64,000 nt of DNA from Candidatus Hydrogenedentota bacterium (GTDB taxonomy: Bacteria; Hydrogenedentota; Hydrogenedentia; Hydrogenedentales; JAEUWI01): contig JAHBVV010000016.1 in the NCBI GenBank assembly GCA_019637335.1, forward strand, positions 62,001 through 126,000, in the 5' to 3' direction. The notes beneath the pieces were generated by a model, which was given only the letters and a program-made list of their open reading frames with translations, was not told where the DNA came from and did not search any database. The position numbers and the translations under genes are program-made. This document shows, piece after piece, positions 1 through 9,072 of this stretch (the stretch's first letter is position 1; every line of letters begins with the position of its first letter).

Positions 1-10
1 TTCGCGTGAA

Positions 11-40
11 TTGGCGGCCACCGCCGCCATGTGCTATTCT
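11..40 (+). promoter_or_regulatory. possible promoter of def-recR
   Basis: TTGGCG at 11-16 and an extended minus-10 (TGC followed by TATTCT at 35-40) are separated by 18 bases. A start near 46-47 would leave only about 14 untranslated bases before the def ATG and would begin in the GAGGAG ribosome site. The match is plausible but could be chance. Confidence 0.3.
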
Positions 41-59
41 AGACCGAGGAGAATAAAGC

Positions 60-584
60 ATGGCTGTGCTGAATGTTGTTCTTTACCCGGATGATCCGCT
101 CACCCGTAAATCCACCCCGATCGAGACCTTCGGTCCGGAGTTGCTTGGCCTCGCCAGCGATATGCTCGAGACGATGCATGCCTACGATGGCGTGGGCCTG
201 GCCGGTCCCCAAATCGGGCTTGCGAAGCGAATTTTCGTCTATCAGGAGCCCGGCGGCGAGCCTGGGTGCCTGATCAATCCCGAATTCGTCGCGATGGAAG
301 GCCGCGAAGAGGGAGAAGAAGGTTGTCTGAGCCTGCCCCGCGTATATTCAAGCCGCGTGCCCCGCGCCACCTATGTGCAGGTGCGCGGTTTTGATGAGAC
401 CGGTTCCCCGATTCAGTTTGAGGCCCGCGATTTCCTCGCCCGCATTTTGCAGCACGAGTACGATCACCTCGAAGGCGTCTTGTTCCCCGACCGGCTGGAT
501 ATCCTCTCCCGCGAGGCCGTGCTCCAGGAATGGCAGGCGGTTCGCGAAGAGATCCGCGCCGGCGTCGCCAACCGTCTGGAATAG
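60..584 (+). CDS. def: peptide deformylase
   Basis: This cytoplasmic metalloenzyme removes the N-formyl group from new polypeptides. All three family motifs are present: GVGLAGPQ at residues 44-51, EGCLS around Cys89, and HEYDH at 132-136. Cys89, His132 and His136 should bind the metal, and Glu133 is the catalytic base. The length of 174 aa is normal. The ATG at 60 is preceded by GAGGAG with good spacing. recR begins 7 bases after the stop, so the two genes are probably cotranscribed. In many genomes def lies beside fmt; here it does not. Identification is secure. Confidence 0.96.
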   Translation: MAVLNVVLYPDDPLTRKSTPIETFGPELLGLASDMLETMHAYDGVGLAGPQIGLAKRIFVYQEPGGEPGCLINPEFVAMEGREEGEEGCLSLPRVYSSRVPRATYVQVRGFDETGSPIQFEARDFLARILQHEYDHLEGVLFPDRLDILSREAVLQEWQAVREEIRAGVANRLE

Positions 585-591
585 CCCTTCC

Positions 592-1194
592 ATGCTGCTG
601 AATTCACCCGCGGTCGAGCGGTTGGTGGAGGCCTTTCGGCGTCTGCCCGGTGTCGGCAAGCGATCCGCCGAGCGCATGGCGCTCCACCTTCTGAGCGCGC
701 CCCACGAAGACGCCATGCGCCTCAGCGAGGCCATTCGTGAGGCTCGCGAGCGCATTACCACCTGCTCCGTCTGCCGGAACCTCACGGAAAGCGACCCCTG
801 TTCCATCTGCGCCGATGATCGCCGCGACGCGGGCCTGGTTTGCGTTGTGGAGCAGCCCGCGGGCGCCATGGCCATCGAAAAAGGCGGCGGCTATCGGGGG
901 CGGTACCACGTGCTGCACGGCGTGCTGAATCCCCTCGAAGGCATCGGCCCGGCGGAATTGTGTCTCGACCGCTTGTTCGCCCGGCTCAAATCCGGCGAGG
1001 TGCGCGAAGTCATCGTCGCGACCAACGCCACGGCCGAAGGCGAGGCCACCGCGCTTTACCTGTCCCGCCAACTGCGGCAACTCGGGATCGCCGCCAGCCG
1101 CATCGCCCACGGGGTGCCCATGGGGGGCGGGCTGGAATTCGCCGACGACGCCACGCTTTCGCATGCCATGCAGGGGAGAACACCGCTGGCGTAG
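592..1194 (+). CDS. recR: recombination mediator protein RecR
   Basis: RecR acts with RecO (and RecF) to load RecA on gapped DNA in recombinational repair. The 200-residue protein has the expected order: a helix-hairpin-helix (LPGVGKRSAERMA, about residues 18-30), a four-cysteine zinc finger (Cys58, Cys61, Cys70, Cys73), a Toprim domain (about 80-175) and a C-terminal Walker-B-like tail. The frame is open further upstream inside def, but the ATG at 592 gives the standard RecR N-terminus (MLLNSPAVERLVEAFRRLPG) and starts 7 bases after def. The usual dnaX neighbour is absent from the window. Confidence 0.95.
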   Translation: MLLNSPAVERLVEAFRRLPGVGKRSAERMALHLLSAPHEDAMRLSEAIREARERITTCSVCRNLTESDPCSICADDRRDAGLVCVVEQPAGAMAIEKGGGYRGRYHVLHGVLNPLEGIGPAELCLDRLFARLKSGEVREVIVATNATAEGEATALYLSRQLRQLGIAASRIAHGVPMGGGLEFADDATLSHAMQGRTPLA

Positions 1195-1206
1195 GCGCAG
1201 CCGCGA

Positions 1207-2214
1207 TTACTCGGCGGCTTGGGGCGCGGCGGCGGGCGTTGCGGGGAACATGCGCTGGAAGTAATCTTTCAGCTTGGCTTCGACCCCGGCCACAGTCGCG
1301 TCGACGACGTACGTTTCCTCTTCAGGCCGCCAGGCTTTCTCCGTCGTTAACACCAGGCCGTAACGAACCTGGAGATCCCGCGTCAACATCGTCAGGCCCA
1401 TGCCCGCAATGAATTCCAGTTGCCTGCCCTCATCGGGGTCGGCGTGAATTCGCACCTGGATCACCAGGGTGTCCTGATCCTTAAAGTCCACGGCGAAGCG
1501 TACATCACGAACGCCTGGCAGCAGCGGGAACAGCAGCTGGCCCTGTTGGGTCTGTCGCATCAGGTCGAGGTTGGTGTTCCATATCGGGGCCAGCGCGCCC
1601 AGGATCGCCAGGATGTCCCCGTTCCGGTTATCGATGACTCCTTCCGCCATATGTCCCCCGGAGAGCGCCAGGAGTTCCGCGGGCGGGTCCGCTTGCCACG
1701 TCGCGCGGACTTCTTCCTCGAGCGCCGGCGGTAGTTCCAGGTGGCCCCGGGCCGTTAAGACGCCCCGCTGGCTGAGGCTGAAGCCCGGATCGTCCCACGC
1801 GATCGCCTCGATCGCTTGCCGGAACCGCGTCCGCGTGTTCAGGTAATACGGAAGCGCCGGCCCCCCGCGTTGTTCATTGACAAACAGCGTCAAATTGAAT
1901 CGGCCCTCCCGGAAATCGGAGCCGCCCAGCACGGCGACCTCACGCGGCGCCACACGCGGAAGCAGGGCGGGGAGATCCCAGGGAAGCCACGCCGGCTTCG
2001 GAAGATCCGCCGGGAAGTAACGTGTCAGATCCTCGCCCAGCCGGAGGGTATTGGCATACAGGCGAAAGCGCGTGTCCGCCGTCGCCAGGGTCGCATGGCT
2101 CACGGGTTCGGCCGGAAGCCAGCCGTATTGCTGGTTCAGGCGGAAGCCCGCCACCAGGGCGGCGGCGCCAAGGACACCGACAAGTACAAGTACAACGATA
2201 AGCCACTTTTTCAC
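1207..2214 (-). CDS. secreted or membrane-anchored protein of unknown function
   Basis: I do not recognise a family. The 335-residue protein begins with MKKW and a hydrophobic stretch to about residue 24, which could be a signal peptide or a single anchor. The rest is soluble, with alternating beta-type segments and Trp/Pro-rich patches (about residues 60-90) and a Pro/Ala-rich tail. It is convergent with recR (12-base gap) and divergent from the efflux operon across a 436-base gap. Clean coding pattern and a sensible N-terminus make the gene itself likely. An envelope location is inferred from the N-terminus only. Confidence 0.8.
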   Translation of the reverse strand: MKKWLIVVLVLVGVLGAAALVAGFRLNQQYGWLPAEPVSHATLATADTRFRLYANTLRLGEDLTRYFPADLPKPAWLPWDLPALLPRVAPREVAVLGGSDFREGRFNLTLFVNEQRGGPALPYYLNTRTRFRQAIEAIAWDDPGFSLSQRGVLTARGHLELPPALEEEVRATWQADPPAELLALSGGHMAEGVIDNRNGDILAILGALAPIWNTNLDLMRQTQQGQLLFPLLPGVRDVRFAVDFKDQDTLVIQVRIHADPDEGRQLEFIAGMGLTMLTRDLQVRYGLVLTTEKAWRPEEETYVVDATVAGVEAKLKDYFQRMFPATPAAAPQAAE

Positions 2215-2650
2215 GAACGATTGAACTCCGGAGGGTGTCGGCGGCGCCCGACGAGGAGCCGCCGGTGAAAAAATACCTGTCGGGCTGGTGGCGGTTCAAG
2301 TTGGGGCGGCGCTTCGCCCGATCAACGCCCATCTCGCCGGGTAGTGTCCAACCTCCATGGTGTTTGATTCCAAAAACGGCCAATGACTACAATGGCGTGG
2401 TCCAACGGGCTCCATCAAGCTGGTTTCCGTCGCCATCCGTGTGTTCGCGAGCCTGCCGCCGTCAATGCCGGGATGCGATGTCACGGCCTCGGAGGCTTGG
2501 GTGGAAGTTGGGCGGCGGTGATCGTGCACACCGAGGGATCTGAATGCGCGGGCTGGGTCCGGTATGTCCTCCGGAACTTGCGGGTGTCAGGCGATTGCAG
2601 TTCGAGCCTATCTCGGCGCCAGGCCATGGGGCAACAAGGAATGTGGTGGG
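2215..2650. other. divergent intergenic region upstream of the efflux operon
   Basis: These 436 bases separate the minus-strand secreted protein from the plus-strand efflux operon and should hold both promoters. One candidate plus-strand promoter is TTGATT at 2364-2369 with TACAAT at 2388-2393 (18-base spacer). No convincing operator palindrome, RNA gene or additional coding frame was found. Confidence 0.4.
2364..2393 (+). promoter_or_regulatory. candidate promoter of the RND efflux operon
   Basis: TTGATT at 2364-2369 and TACAAT at 2388-2393 are 18 bases apart, about 260 bases before the adaptor gene. The boxes fit a sigma-70 consensus moderately well. Such a long leader is unusual, so the true start may be closer to the gene. 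Confidence 0.3.
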
Positions 2651-4051
2651 ATGACGGTGGAACACAGCGCGGAGAAGGATAAGAGCCGAAGCCCGCAATC
2701 GGATTCGGAGGGCGCGCCGCTCGCCATCAATGGCAAAGAAGGTTCGCTCTGGCTCCGCATTACCCTCACACTCGCCATTCTGGCCGCCGGCGTCCTGGGG
2801 ATGGCCGGCCTGTCCAATCTCAAAAAAGCGCCCGCCGAGGCTACCGCCGCCGAGCCCGTGCTCCCCGTCGAAGTGCTCGCCGCCGTACCGGAAGATGTCC
2901 CCGTCATCGTGTCGGGCTTGGGCGAGGCACGGGCGCTAAATGTTGTGCCTGTCTCCCCCGAAATTCCAGGAGTTGTCGTCGAAATTCACCCCCGCCTTGA
3001 AGTGGGCGAACGAATTCCCGCCGGCGAGCTCCTTTTCCGTATCGACCAGCGGAACTACCAGGCCGCGCGCGATCAGGCCCTGGCGCAGGTCGCGCAGACC
3101 GAGAAAACCATCGAGCGCCTCGAACGGCAGTACCGCATTGACCAGGATCGTCTCGCCACCCTCGAACGAAACCAGAACCTCATGGCGCAGGAATTCGAGC
3201 GCGTGAAAGCCCTCTATGAGGAGGACGAAGTCGGGACGCAATCTGCCGTCAACCAGGCGGAAATGACCTTGAATCAGACCGCCGACGCCCGCGATCAGCT
3301 CGCGCAGGCGGTCGCCCTGTACCCGGTGCGGATTCAGGAAGCACGAAGCGGCCTGGAAGCCGCCCGCGCCCAACTCGCGCTCGCGGACGTCAATCTGGAG
3401 CGCACCGAGTTTCGGGCGGACTTCGACGCTCGCGTCAAATCCGTCGCCCTGGAGGCGGGCCAGTATGTCACCCCCGGCGCGCCCGTGCTGACCCTGGCCG
3501 ACGACAGAATCCTCGAAATCTCGGTGTCCCTCGATAGCCGTGATGTGCGCGATTGGCTGATTTTCGACGCGGATAACAGCGAAACGCCCGGAGCCTGGTT
3601 CGGGAGCCTGAAACCCGTCACGTGCGCCGTTCGCTGGACGGAATCGCCGGGCGCCCAGCATTGGGAGGGCGTGGTGCACCGCGTGGAGACCTTCGACCCC
3701 GCCACCCGCACCGTGAACGTCGCGGTTCGCGTGTCGCAAGAGGCCGCGCGCGGCGGAGAGGGCGGGCTGCCGCTGGTGGAGGGGATGTTCTGCCGGGTCG
3801 ACATCCCGGGCAGGACGATGCATCAGGTGTACCGCCTGCCGCGCTGGGCCGTGAGCTTCGAGGGGAACGTCTTCGTCTCGCGGGACAATCGGCTCGCGAT
3901 CCTGCCCGTCGAAGTGATCCGGAGCCAGGGCGAGGAGACCTTCGTTCGCGGCGGCCTGGAGCCGGGCGCCGAAGTTATCACAACCCGCCTCGTGAACCCG
4001 CTGCCCAATCACCTCCTGGCGGTGGACCGGAACCCGGATGCGGCATCATGA
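2651..4051 (+). CDS. RND efflux periplasmic adaptor subunit (HlyD/MFP family)
   Basis: This membrane-fusion protein should link the inner-membrane RND permease to the outer-membrane channel. After a short charged cytoplasmic tail there is one hydrophobic anchor (about residues 32-50). A barrel-sandwich half follows (about 95-125), then a long alpha-helical hairpin rich in Gln/Glu/Arg (about 130-250), the second barrel half (around VALEAGQYVTPGAPVLTL) and beta-barrel and membrane-proximal domains. The ATG at 2651 was chosen because AGGA lies 10 bases upstream and it gives a normal N-terminus; the frame is open to 2564. The stop overlaps the permease start (ATGA, 4048-4051), implying coupled translation. 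Confidence 0.92.
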   Translation: MTVEHSAEKDKSRSPQSDSEGAPLAINGKEGSLWLRITLTLAILAAGVLGMAGLSNLKKAPAEATAAEPVLPVEVLAAVPEDVPVIVSGLGEARALNVVPVSPEIPGVVVEIHPRLEVGERIPAGELLFRIDQRNYQAARDQALAQVAQTEKTIERLERQYRIDQDRLATLERNQNLMAQEFERVKALYEEDEVGTQSAVNQAEMTLNQTADARDQLAQAVALYPVRIQEARSGLEAARAQLALADVNLERTEFRADFDARVKSVALEAGQYVTPGAPVLTLADDRILEISVSLDSRDVRDWLIFDADNSETPGAWFGSLKPVTCAVRWTESPGAQHWEGVVHRVETFDPATRTVNVAVRVSQEAARGGEGGLPLVEGMFCRVDIPGRTMHQVYRLPRWAVSFEGNVFVSRDNRLAILPVEVIRSQGEETFVRGGLEPGAEVITTRLVNPLPNHLLAVDRNPDAAS

Positions 4052-7000
4052 GAGCCCTGCTCGCCGCCTTCACCCGGAATACGGTGTTCGCGAATATCCT
4101 CCTGCTGTTTTTCTTTGTCGTCGGGTACATGTCGGCCAAAAACATGGTCCGGGAGACCTTCCCCGAGTTCAGTCTCGACTATATCGTGGTGACTGTCCCC
4201 TGGCCCGGCGCGGATCCGGAGGAGGTGGAGGAGGGGATATGCCGAAAAATCGAGGAAGCCATCGAGGGCATTGAGGGGATCAAGACGTATACGTCGACCT
4301 CCCGCGAGAACGGCGGATCGGTCCTGATCGAGGTGGACGAACGTTTCGACACAGCCGTCGTGAAGGAGAAGGTCCGCAACGACGTCGAGGCGATATCGAC
4401 ATTTCCACTCGAAGCGGAAAAGCCCGTCACCGAGGAAGTCCTCCTGCGCACCGAAGTGCTCATGATCTCCCTGGCCGGCGACAATCTGGACGAACGCCAG
4501 CTGAAAGAATGGGCGGAGCGCGTCAAGGAATCGGTACAGCTCCTGCCGCCGGTCAGCCAGGTGCAGATCATCGGCGCGCGCGATTACGAAATCGGCATCG
4601 AGGTCTCCGAGAAACGCCTTCGCGAGTATGGCCTGACCTTCGCCCAGGTTTCCCAGGCGGTGCGGCAGAGCAGCCTCAATCTGTCCGGCGGCGTCGTTCG
4701 CACCCAGGGCGAGGACATCCGGCTGCGCACCATTGGCCGCAAGTACACCGGCGAGGAGTTGGCCCGCATCGTCGTGCTGGCCGGCCCGCGCGGCGAAATC
4801 GTGACCCTCGACCGGATCGCCACCATTGACGATGGATTCGTTGACGAGAGCCTGGTTTCGCGCCTCAACGGGAAGCCCGCGATCACCGTCGCCGTGCTGA
4901 AGACCCAGGAGGAAGACGCGCTGGCCATTGCGGGCGCGGTCAAGGACTGGGTCGGAACCCAGAAGGCCGCGCTGCCCGCAGGGCTTGAAATGGCCATCTG
5001 GAACGATACGAGCATTATGCTCCAGGAGCGCATTTCATTGCTGCTGCGCAATGGCGCGATCGGATTGGTCATTGTGTTTGTCGCACTCTGGCTCTTTCTC
5101 GATCTCCGCCTGAGCTTCTGGGCCGGAATGGGCATGCCCATCAGCATCACCGGCGCCCTGGGGATTATGTGGGCGCTCGACGCCACCCTCAACATGATCT
5201 CCCTTTTTGCACTCATCATGGTGCTCGGCATCATCGTGGACGACGCCATCGTCGTGGGCGAATCGATCTATGTCGCCCGAAAGCGGGGCGCCTCCCGGAT
5301 GAACGCCGCCATCGACGGCGCGCGCGAGGTTGCGCTGCCCGTTATCGGCGCGGTAACCACAACCATCGTCGCCTTCATCCCGCTCGCCTTCGTCGGCGGC
5401 ATCATGGGAAAGTTCATCGCCATCGTGCCCGTCGTGGTGATCTCCTGTCTGCTCATTTCCCTCGTCGAATGCCTCGTGCTGTTGCCGGCGCACCTCAACA
5501 ATCTCCCGGATCCCGCCGACAAGACGCGCCGCGAGTCATTCCTCCACGTACACCGCCACACCAATGCGTGGCTCGAGTGGTTCATGGAGTACGTCTACGG
5601 CCCCTTTATTCGCGCATCGCTGCGCTGGCGCTACGTCTCCCTGGCCGCCGCCGTCACCATCATGCTTCTCGCCGTCGGTATCGTGAGTGGTGGCATCATC
5701 CAGTTCGAGGTCTTCCCAAGCATCGACTCGGATATCCTCACCGCGAGCGTCGAGTTTCCCGACGGCACGCCGATACGCGTCACGCAAGGCGCCGTCGTGC
5801 AACTGGAAGATGCGCTCAAACGCATCGCCGCGCGCGAACCCACACTCACCGGCGAGCCACTCATAAAAAACACCTTCTCCCTCGTGGGCTCTCTCATCGA
5901 AGAGGGGCCCCCGCGATACGGAAACAACCTCGGCGCGGTTCGCGTGGAACTGCTCGAATCCCAGAGCCGCGGCGTTTTCTTCGAGAAGCTTGCGGCGGAC
6001 TGGGAGGCCGAGGCCGGCGCCATCCCCGGAGTCATTTCGCTCTCCATCTCCGGCATGGAGACCGGCCCCCCCGGAGCCGCCATCGAAGTGTGGCTGCAGG
6101 GACACAATCTAGAGTTGCTCCGCGCCGCCGCCGGCGACCTGAAAAGCGAACTCGCAACCTACGATGGCGTCTACCAGATTCAGGACGACTACCGGCCCGG
6201 AAAGAACGAACTGAAATTCTCGCTCAAACCGGAGGCGCGCACCCTGGGAATTACCGTGGCCGACCTGGCGCGCCAGGTGTATGCCGGCTACTTCGGCGAA
6301 GAGGCCTTCCGGCTGCAGCGCGGCCGCGACGATATACGCGTGCGCGTCCGATACACGCGCGAGGAGCGCAGCCAGATTGCCGAGCTGGCGCAGCGCCGCA
6401 TCCGCACGCCCCAGGGATATGAAGTGCCCCTGCATTCCGTGGCGGACATCGAATACGGCGCCGGGCTGACCGATATCAAGCGTACCGACGGCATGCGCCG
6501 CATCGCCGTTACCGCCGAAGTCGACACTTCCAAAGCGAACACCGATAGCATCATCGCGGACATGGAATCCGGTTATTTTCCCGATCTGAAGTCCAAGTTT
6601 CCGGGGCTCGTCGTCGACTTCCAGGGAGAAAAGCGGAAATCCCAGGAGTCCCTGGGCAGCCTGGCCATATCGTTCCCCGTGGCCCTCATCGGCATCTATA
6701 TCATCATCGCCACCATCTTCCGCTCCTACATCCAACCCATGATCATCATGATCACCGTCCCCTTCGGCATCATCGGCGCCATTCTCGGCCACCTCCTTCT
6801 CGGATACAATCTCTCGATGATGAGCATGTTCGGGATGGTCGCCCTCTCCGGAGTCGTCGTGAACGACGCCATTGTGCTCATCGAGTGCATCAATAACTTC
6901 GTCGCCCGGGGCATGCCCATTCGCGAAGCCATCTGGCGGGGCGGGGTGCGGCGGTTCCGGGCCGTGTTCCTCACCACAATCAGTACCGTCGGCGGCCTGA

Positions 7001-7287
7001 CGCCGCTGATTATGGAGCGGGATATCCAGGCCCAGTTTCTGGTGCCCATGGCCGTCTCCCTTGCCGCCGGTGTCGCCTTCGCCACCTTGCTGACCCTCAT
7101 TCTGATCCCGTGCCTGCTGCTGGTGCTGAACGACCTTCGCCGTTTCCTGTACTGGACTCTCCGGCGCCGGTGGCCATCACGGGAGGAAGTGGAACCGGCC
7201 CGCACGCGCTACCTGGCGGATCACGAAGACGACGCCGCGGGAGATCCCGAGACGGGCGCCTTGCTCGGGGAGGCGACCCGTGCGTGA
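4048..7287 (+). CDS. RND efflux transporter permease (AcrB/HAE1-like)
   Basis: This is a proton-driven inner-membrane exporter of the AcrB/MexF type, 1079 aa, close to the family norm. It has the usual twofold plan: TM1, a large periplasmic loop, TM2-6, then TM7, a second loop and TM8-12. The two TM4 aspartates of the proton relay are present in GIIVDDAIVVGES. At the matching TM10 site the sequence is GVVVNDAIVLIE, so the relay lysine known from AcrB is Asn here, as in other RND branches. The start at 4048 overlaps the adaptor stop. The substrate cannot be read from sequence. Confidence 0.94.
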   Translation: MRALLAAFTRNTVFANILLLFFFVVGYMSAKNMVRETFPEFSLDYIVVTVPWPGADPEEVEEGICRKIEEAIEGIEGIKTYTSTSRENGGSVLIEVDERFDTAVVKEKVRNDVEAISTFPLEAEKPVTEEVLLRTEVLMISLAGDNLDERQLKEWAERVKESVQLLPPVSQVQIIGARDYEIGIEVSEKRLREYGLTFAQVSQAVRQSSLNLSGGVVRTQGEDIRLRTIGRKYTGEELARIVVLAGPRGEIVTLDRIATIDDGFVDESLVSRLNGKPAITVAVLKTQEEDALAIAGAVKDWVGTQKAALPAGLEMAIWNDTSIMLQERISLLLRNGAIGLVIVFVALWLFLDLRLSFWAGMGMPISITGALGIMWALDATLNMISLFALIMVLGIIVDDAIVVGESIYVARKRGASRMNAAIDGAREVALPVIGAVTTTIVAFIPLAFVGGIMGKFIAIVPVVVISCLLISLVECLVLLPAHLNNLPDPADKTRRESFLHVHRHTNAWLEWFMEYVYGPFIRASLRWRYVSLAAAVTIMLLAVGIVSGGIIQFEVFPSIDSDILTASVEFPDGTPIRVTQGAVVQLEDALKRIAAREPTLTGEPLIKNTFSLVGSLIEEGPPRYGNNLGAVRVELLESQSRGVFFEKLAADWEAEAGAIPGVISLSISGMETGPPGAAIEVWLQGHNLELLRAAAGDLKSELATYDGVYQIQDDYRPGKNELKFSLKPEARTLGITVADLARQVYAGYFGEEAFRLQRGRDDIRVRVRYTREERSQIAELAQRRIRTPQGYEVPLHSVADIEYGAGLTDIKRTDGMRRIAVTAEVDTSKANTDSIIADMESGYFPDLKSKFPGLVVDFQGEKRKSQESLGSLAISFPVALIGIYIIIATIFRSYIQPMIIMITVPFGIIGAILGHLLLGYNLSMMSMFGMVALSGVVVNDAIVLIECINNFVARGMPIREAIWRGGVRRFRAVFLTTISTVGGLTPLIMERDIQAQFLVPMAVSLAAGVAFATLLTLILIPCLLLVLNDLRRFLYWTLRRRWPSREEVEPARTRYLADHEDDAAGDPETGALLGEATRA

Positions 7288-7300
7288 GGAGGTAGCCCGA

Positions 7301-8977
7301 ATGACGTCAAACGACGTAGGAATGCGCTGGATTCGGCGCCTGATACCGGCCGTGACGCGTGTCGCCCTCGCCACCGCGCCGTTGCTTCTTGTGGCTGCCG
7401 CCGCCACGGAGACCGGCGACGTCGCACCCGAAGTCGCGGAGGCCGCCCCCGCCCCCGAGTTCCCCGCGGAAGGGGCGGAAGCCTGTAGGGAGGACGCCAC
7501 ACCGGACCGCGTGCCGGAAACCCACACGGAAGAGAGCGCGCCGCTCCCGCTCGTGCTCGATCTGGAAGCCGCGCAGCGGACCGCCCTCGAACGGAATCCC
7601 AGCCTCTTCGCAGCCGCCGCCCGCGTGGACCAGGCGCGATCCCGCGTTCGGCAGGCGCAGTCGCTCTACCTGCCTCGGCTCGACGCGGAGTACACGGCAT
7701 CGCGTACCCATCTCCCGGCAAGCACCGTCAATCCCGCGAAGGATCAGGCCCTGTTCGGCCCCATCTCATCGTCCGTGACCGGGGGGCTCTCCCAGCTCCT
7801 CTTCAATCCCAACCAGGGCGGCGGGCTGGCCGGGCTGGGCTTCTCCGCCGCCTCCGGCGTGTTCTCGGGAATCCAGGCCCGCGGCGCCTTTGATGAGGAT
7901 ATCGAGAATTACCGGGCGACCCTGACCGCCAGCTACATTCTGTTTGACGGCTTCTCCCGGCGCTATACAAACGCCATGGCCCGTTTTGGCCGCCAGGAGA
8001 GCGACGCCGCGCGCCGGGAAGTTACCCGCCTGGTGCTCGATGCGGTCGCCCAGAGCTATTATGGCGTCCAGCTCGCCCGGGAGAACGTGGCCATTGCACG
8101 CGCGGACGAAGCCTTCAACGAGCGCCTGCTTTCGGAGGCGCGCGCGAGGCGCGAGCGGGGGGCCGGCTCCAAGAGCGATGTACTCAACTTCGAAGTCGCC
8201 CTGCGCGCCGCCCAGTCCGCCCGAATTCAAGCCGAGGGCCAGGAGCGGGTGGCCCGCGTGGCGCTGGCGGCCTTGATGGGGCTGCCCGAGGCGACCCTGG
8301 GCGACTCCGTGGACATTGCCCCGCTTCCGGAGGAAACCGTCGAATACCTCGAGCTGGATCCCGTGGAAACCCTGCTCGCCAGCGCGGAGGCGCAACGGCC
8401 CGATGTCCAGCAGGGATTGTTCCAGGTCGCCCGGCTCCGCGCCCAGGTGGGGGAGCGGAAATCCGTGTACTACCCGAAAGTGAATGCCTTTGCGACCCAG
8501 GACGCCCAGCGCTCCGAAAACTCGCGTATCGATCGGGATGATTTCGCCGGAACCGTCGGCGTGAACGTTTCCTACAACCTCTTTGCCGGCGGGCGGAACC
8601 GGGCCAGCATTTCCGAGGCGCGCCACACGCTCGCCGAGGCGGAATTTCTCCTGGAGGAGACCCGCCTGGACGTCGCGCGCGAGGTGCGCCAGGGCGCCAT
8701 CGATCTCGAAACCGCCCGGGCGGCCCTCGTGCTCCAACGCACCACCGCCGAATACGTGGAAGAGAATCGCGCCCTCGTCGAGAAAGAGTTCCGCGCCGGG
8801 CAGGGCAGCCTCGTCCGGCTGAACCAGGCCCAGCGCGACCTGGTGGAGGCCCAGGCCCGGTTGGCGTTGGCCCGCGTGGCGCTGTATTCCGCCCGGCACG
8901 CCCTCGAGACCGCCACCGGAGAAACTATTTCGCGTTTCGCGGGATACATCACAGGTGGGGAGCAGGAATCCGAATAG
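7301..8977 (+). CDS. TolC-family outer membrane efflux protein
   Basis: This should be the outer-membrane exit channel of the pump. A signal peptide (about residues 8-33, Ala-rich) precedes an acidic Pro/Glu/Ala linker (about 35-75). Two outer-membrane-efflux repeats follow, with long heptad helices (LDLEAAQRTALERNPSL near 80-100; RLNQAQRDLVEAQARL near the end). The ATG at 7301 is preferred over an in-frame GTG at 7280 because AGGAGGT at 7287-7293 lies 7 bases before it. The 558-aa length is somewhat long because of the linker. It is the third gene of a complete adaptor-pump-channel operon. No regulator is adjacent. Confidence 0.92.
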   Translation: MTSNDVGMRWIRRLIPAVTRVALATAPLLLVAAAATETGDVAPEVAEAAPAPEFPAEGAEACREDATPDRVPETHTEESAPLPLVLDLEAAQRTALERNPSLFAAAARVDQARSRVRQAQSLYLPRLDAEYTASRTHLPASTVNPAKDQALFGPISSSVTGGLSQLLFNPNQGGGLAGLGFSAASGVFSGIQARGAFDEDIENYRATLTASYILFDGFSRRYTNAMARFGRQESDAARREVTRLVLDAVAQSYYGVQLARENVAIARADEAFNERLLSEARARRERGAGSKSDVLNFEVALRAAQSARIQAEGQERVARVALAALMGLPEATLGDSVDIAPLPEETVEYLELDPVETLLASAEAQRPDVQQGLFQVARLRAQVGERKSVYYPKVNAFATQDAQRSENSRIDRDDFAGTVGVNVSYNLFAGGRNRASISEARHTLAEAEFLLEETRLDVAREVRQGAIDLETARAALVLQRTTAEYVEENRALVEKEFRAGQGSLVRLNQAQRDLVEAQARLALARVALYSARHALETATGETISRFAGYITGGEQESE

Positions 8978-9072
8978 GGGATACCGTCCAGTTTAATTCC
9001 CGGTCCCCGCTGTGGTACGGTACTTTTCCGTTTTTACTCAGATTTTCCCGAAATTCCATACAGGGTAGTTCC

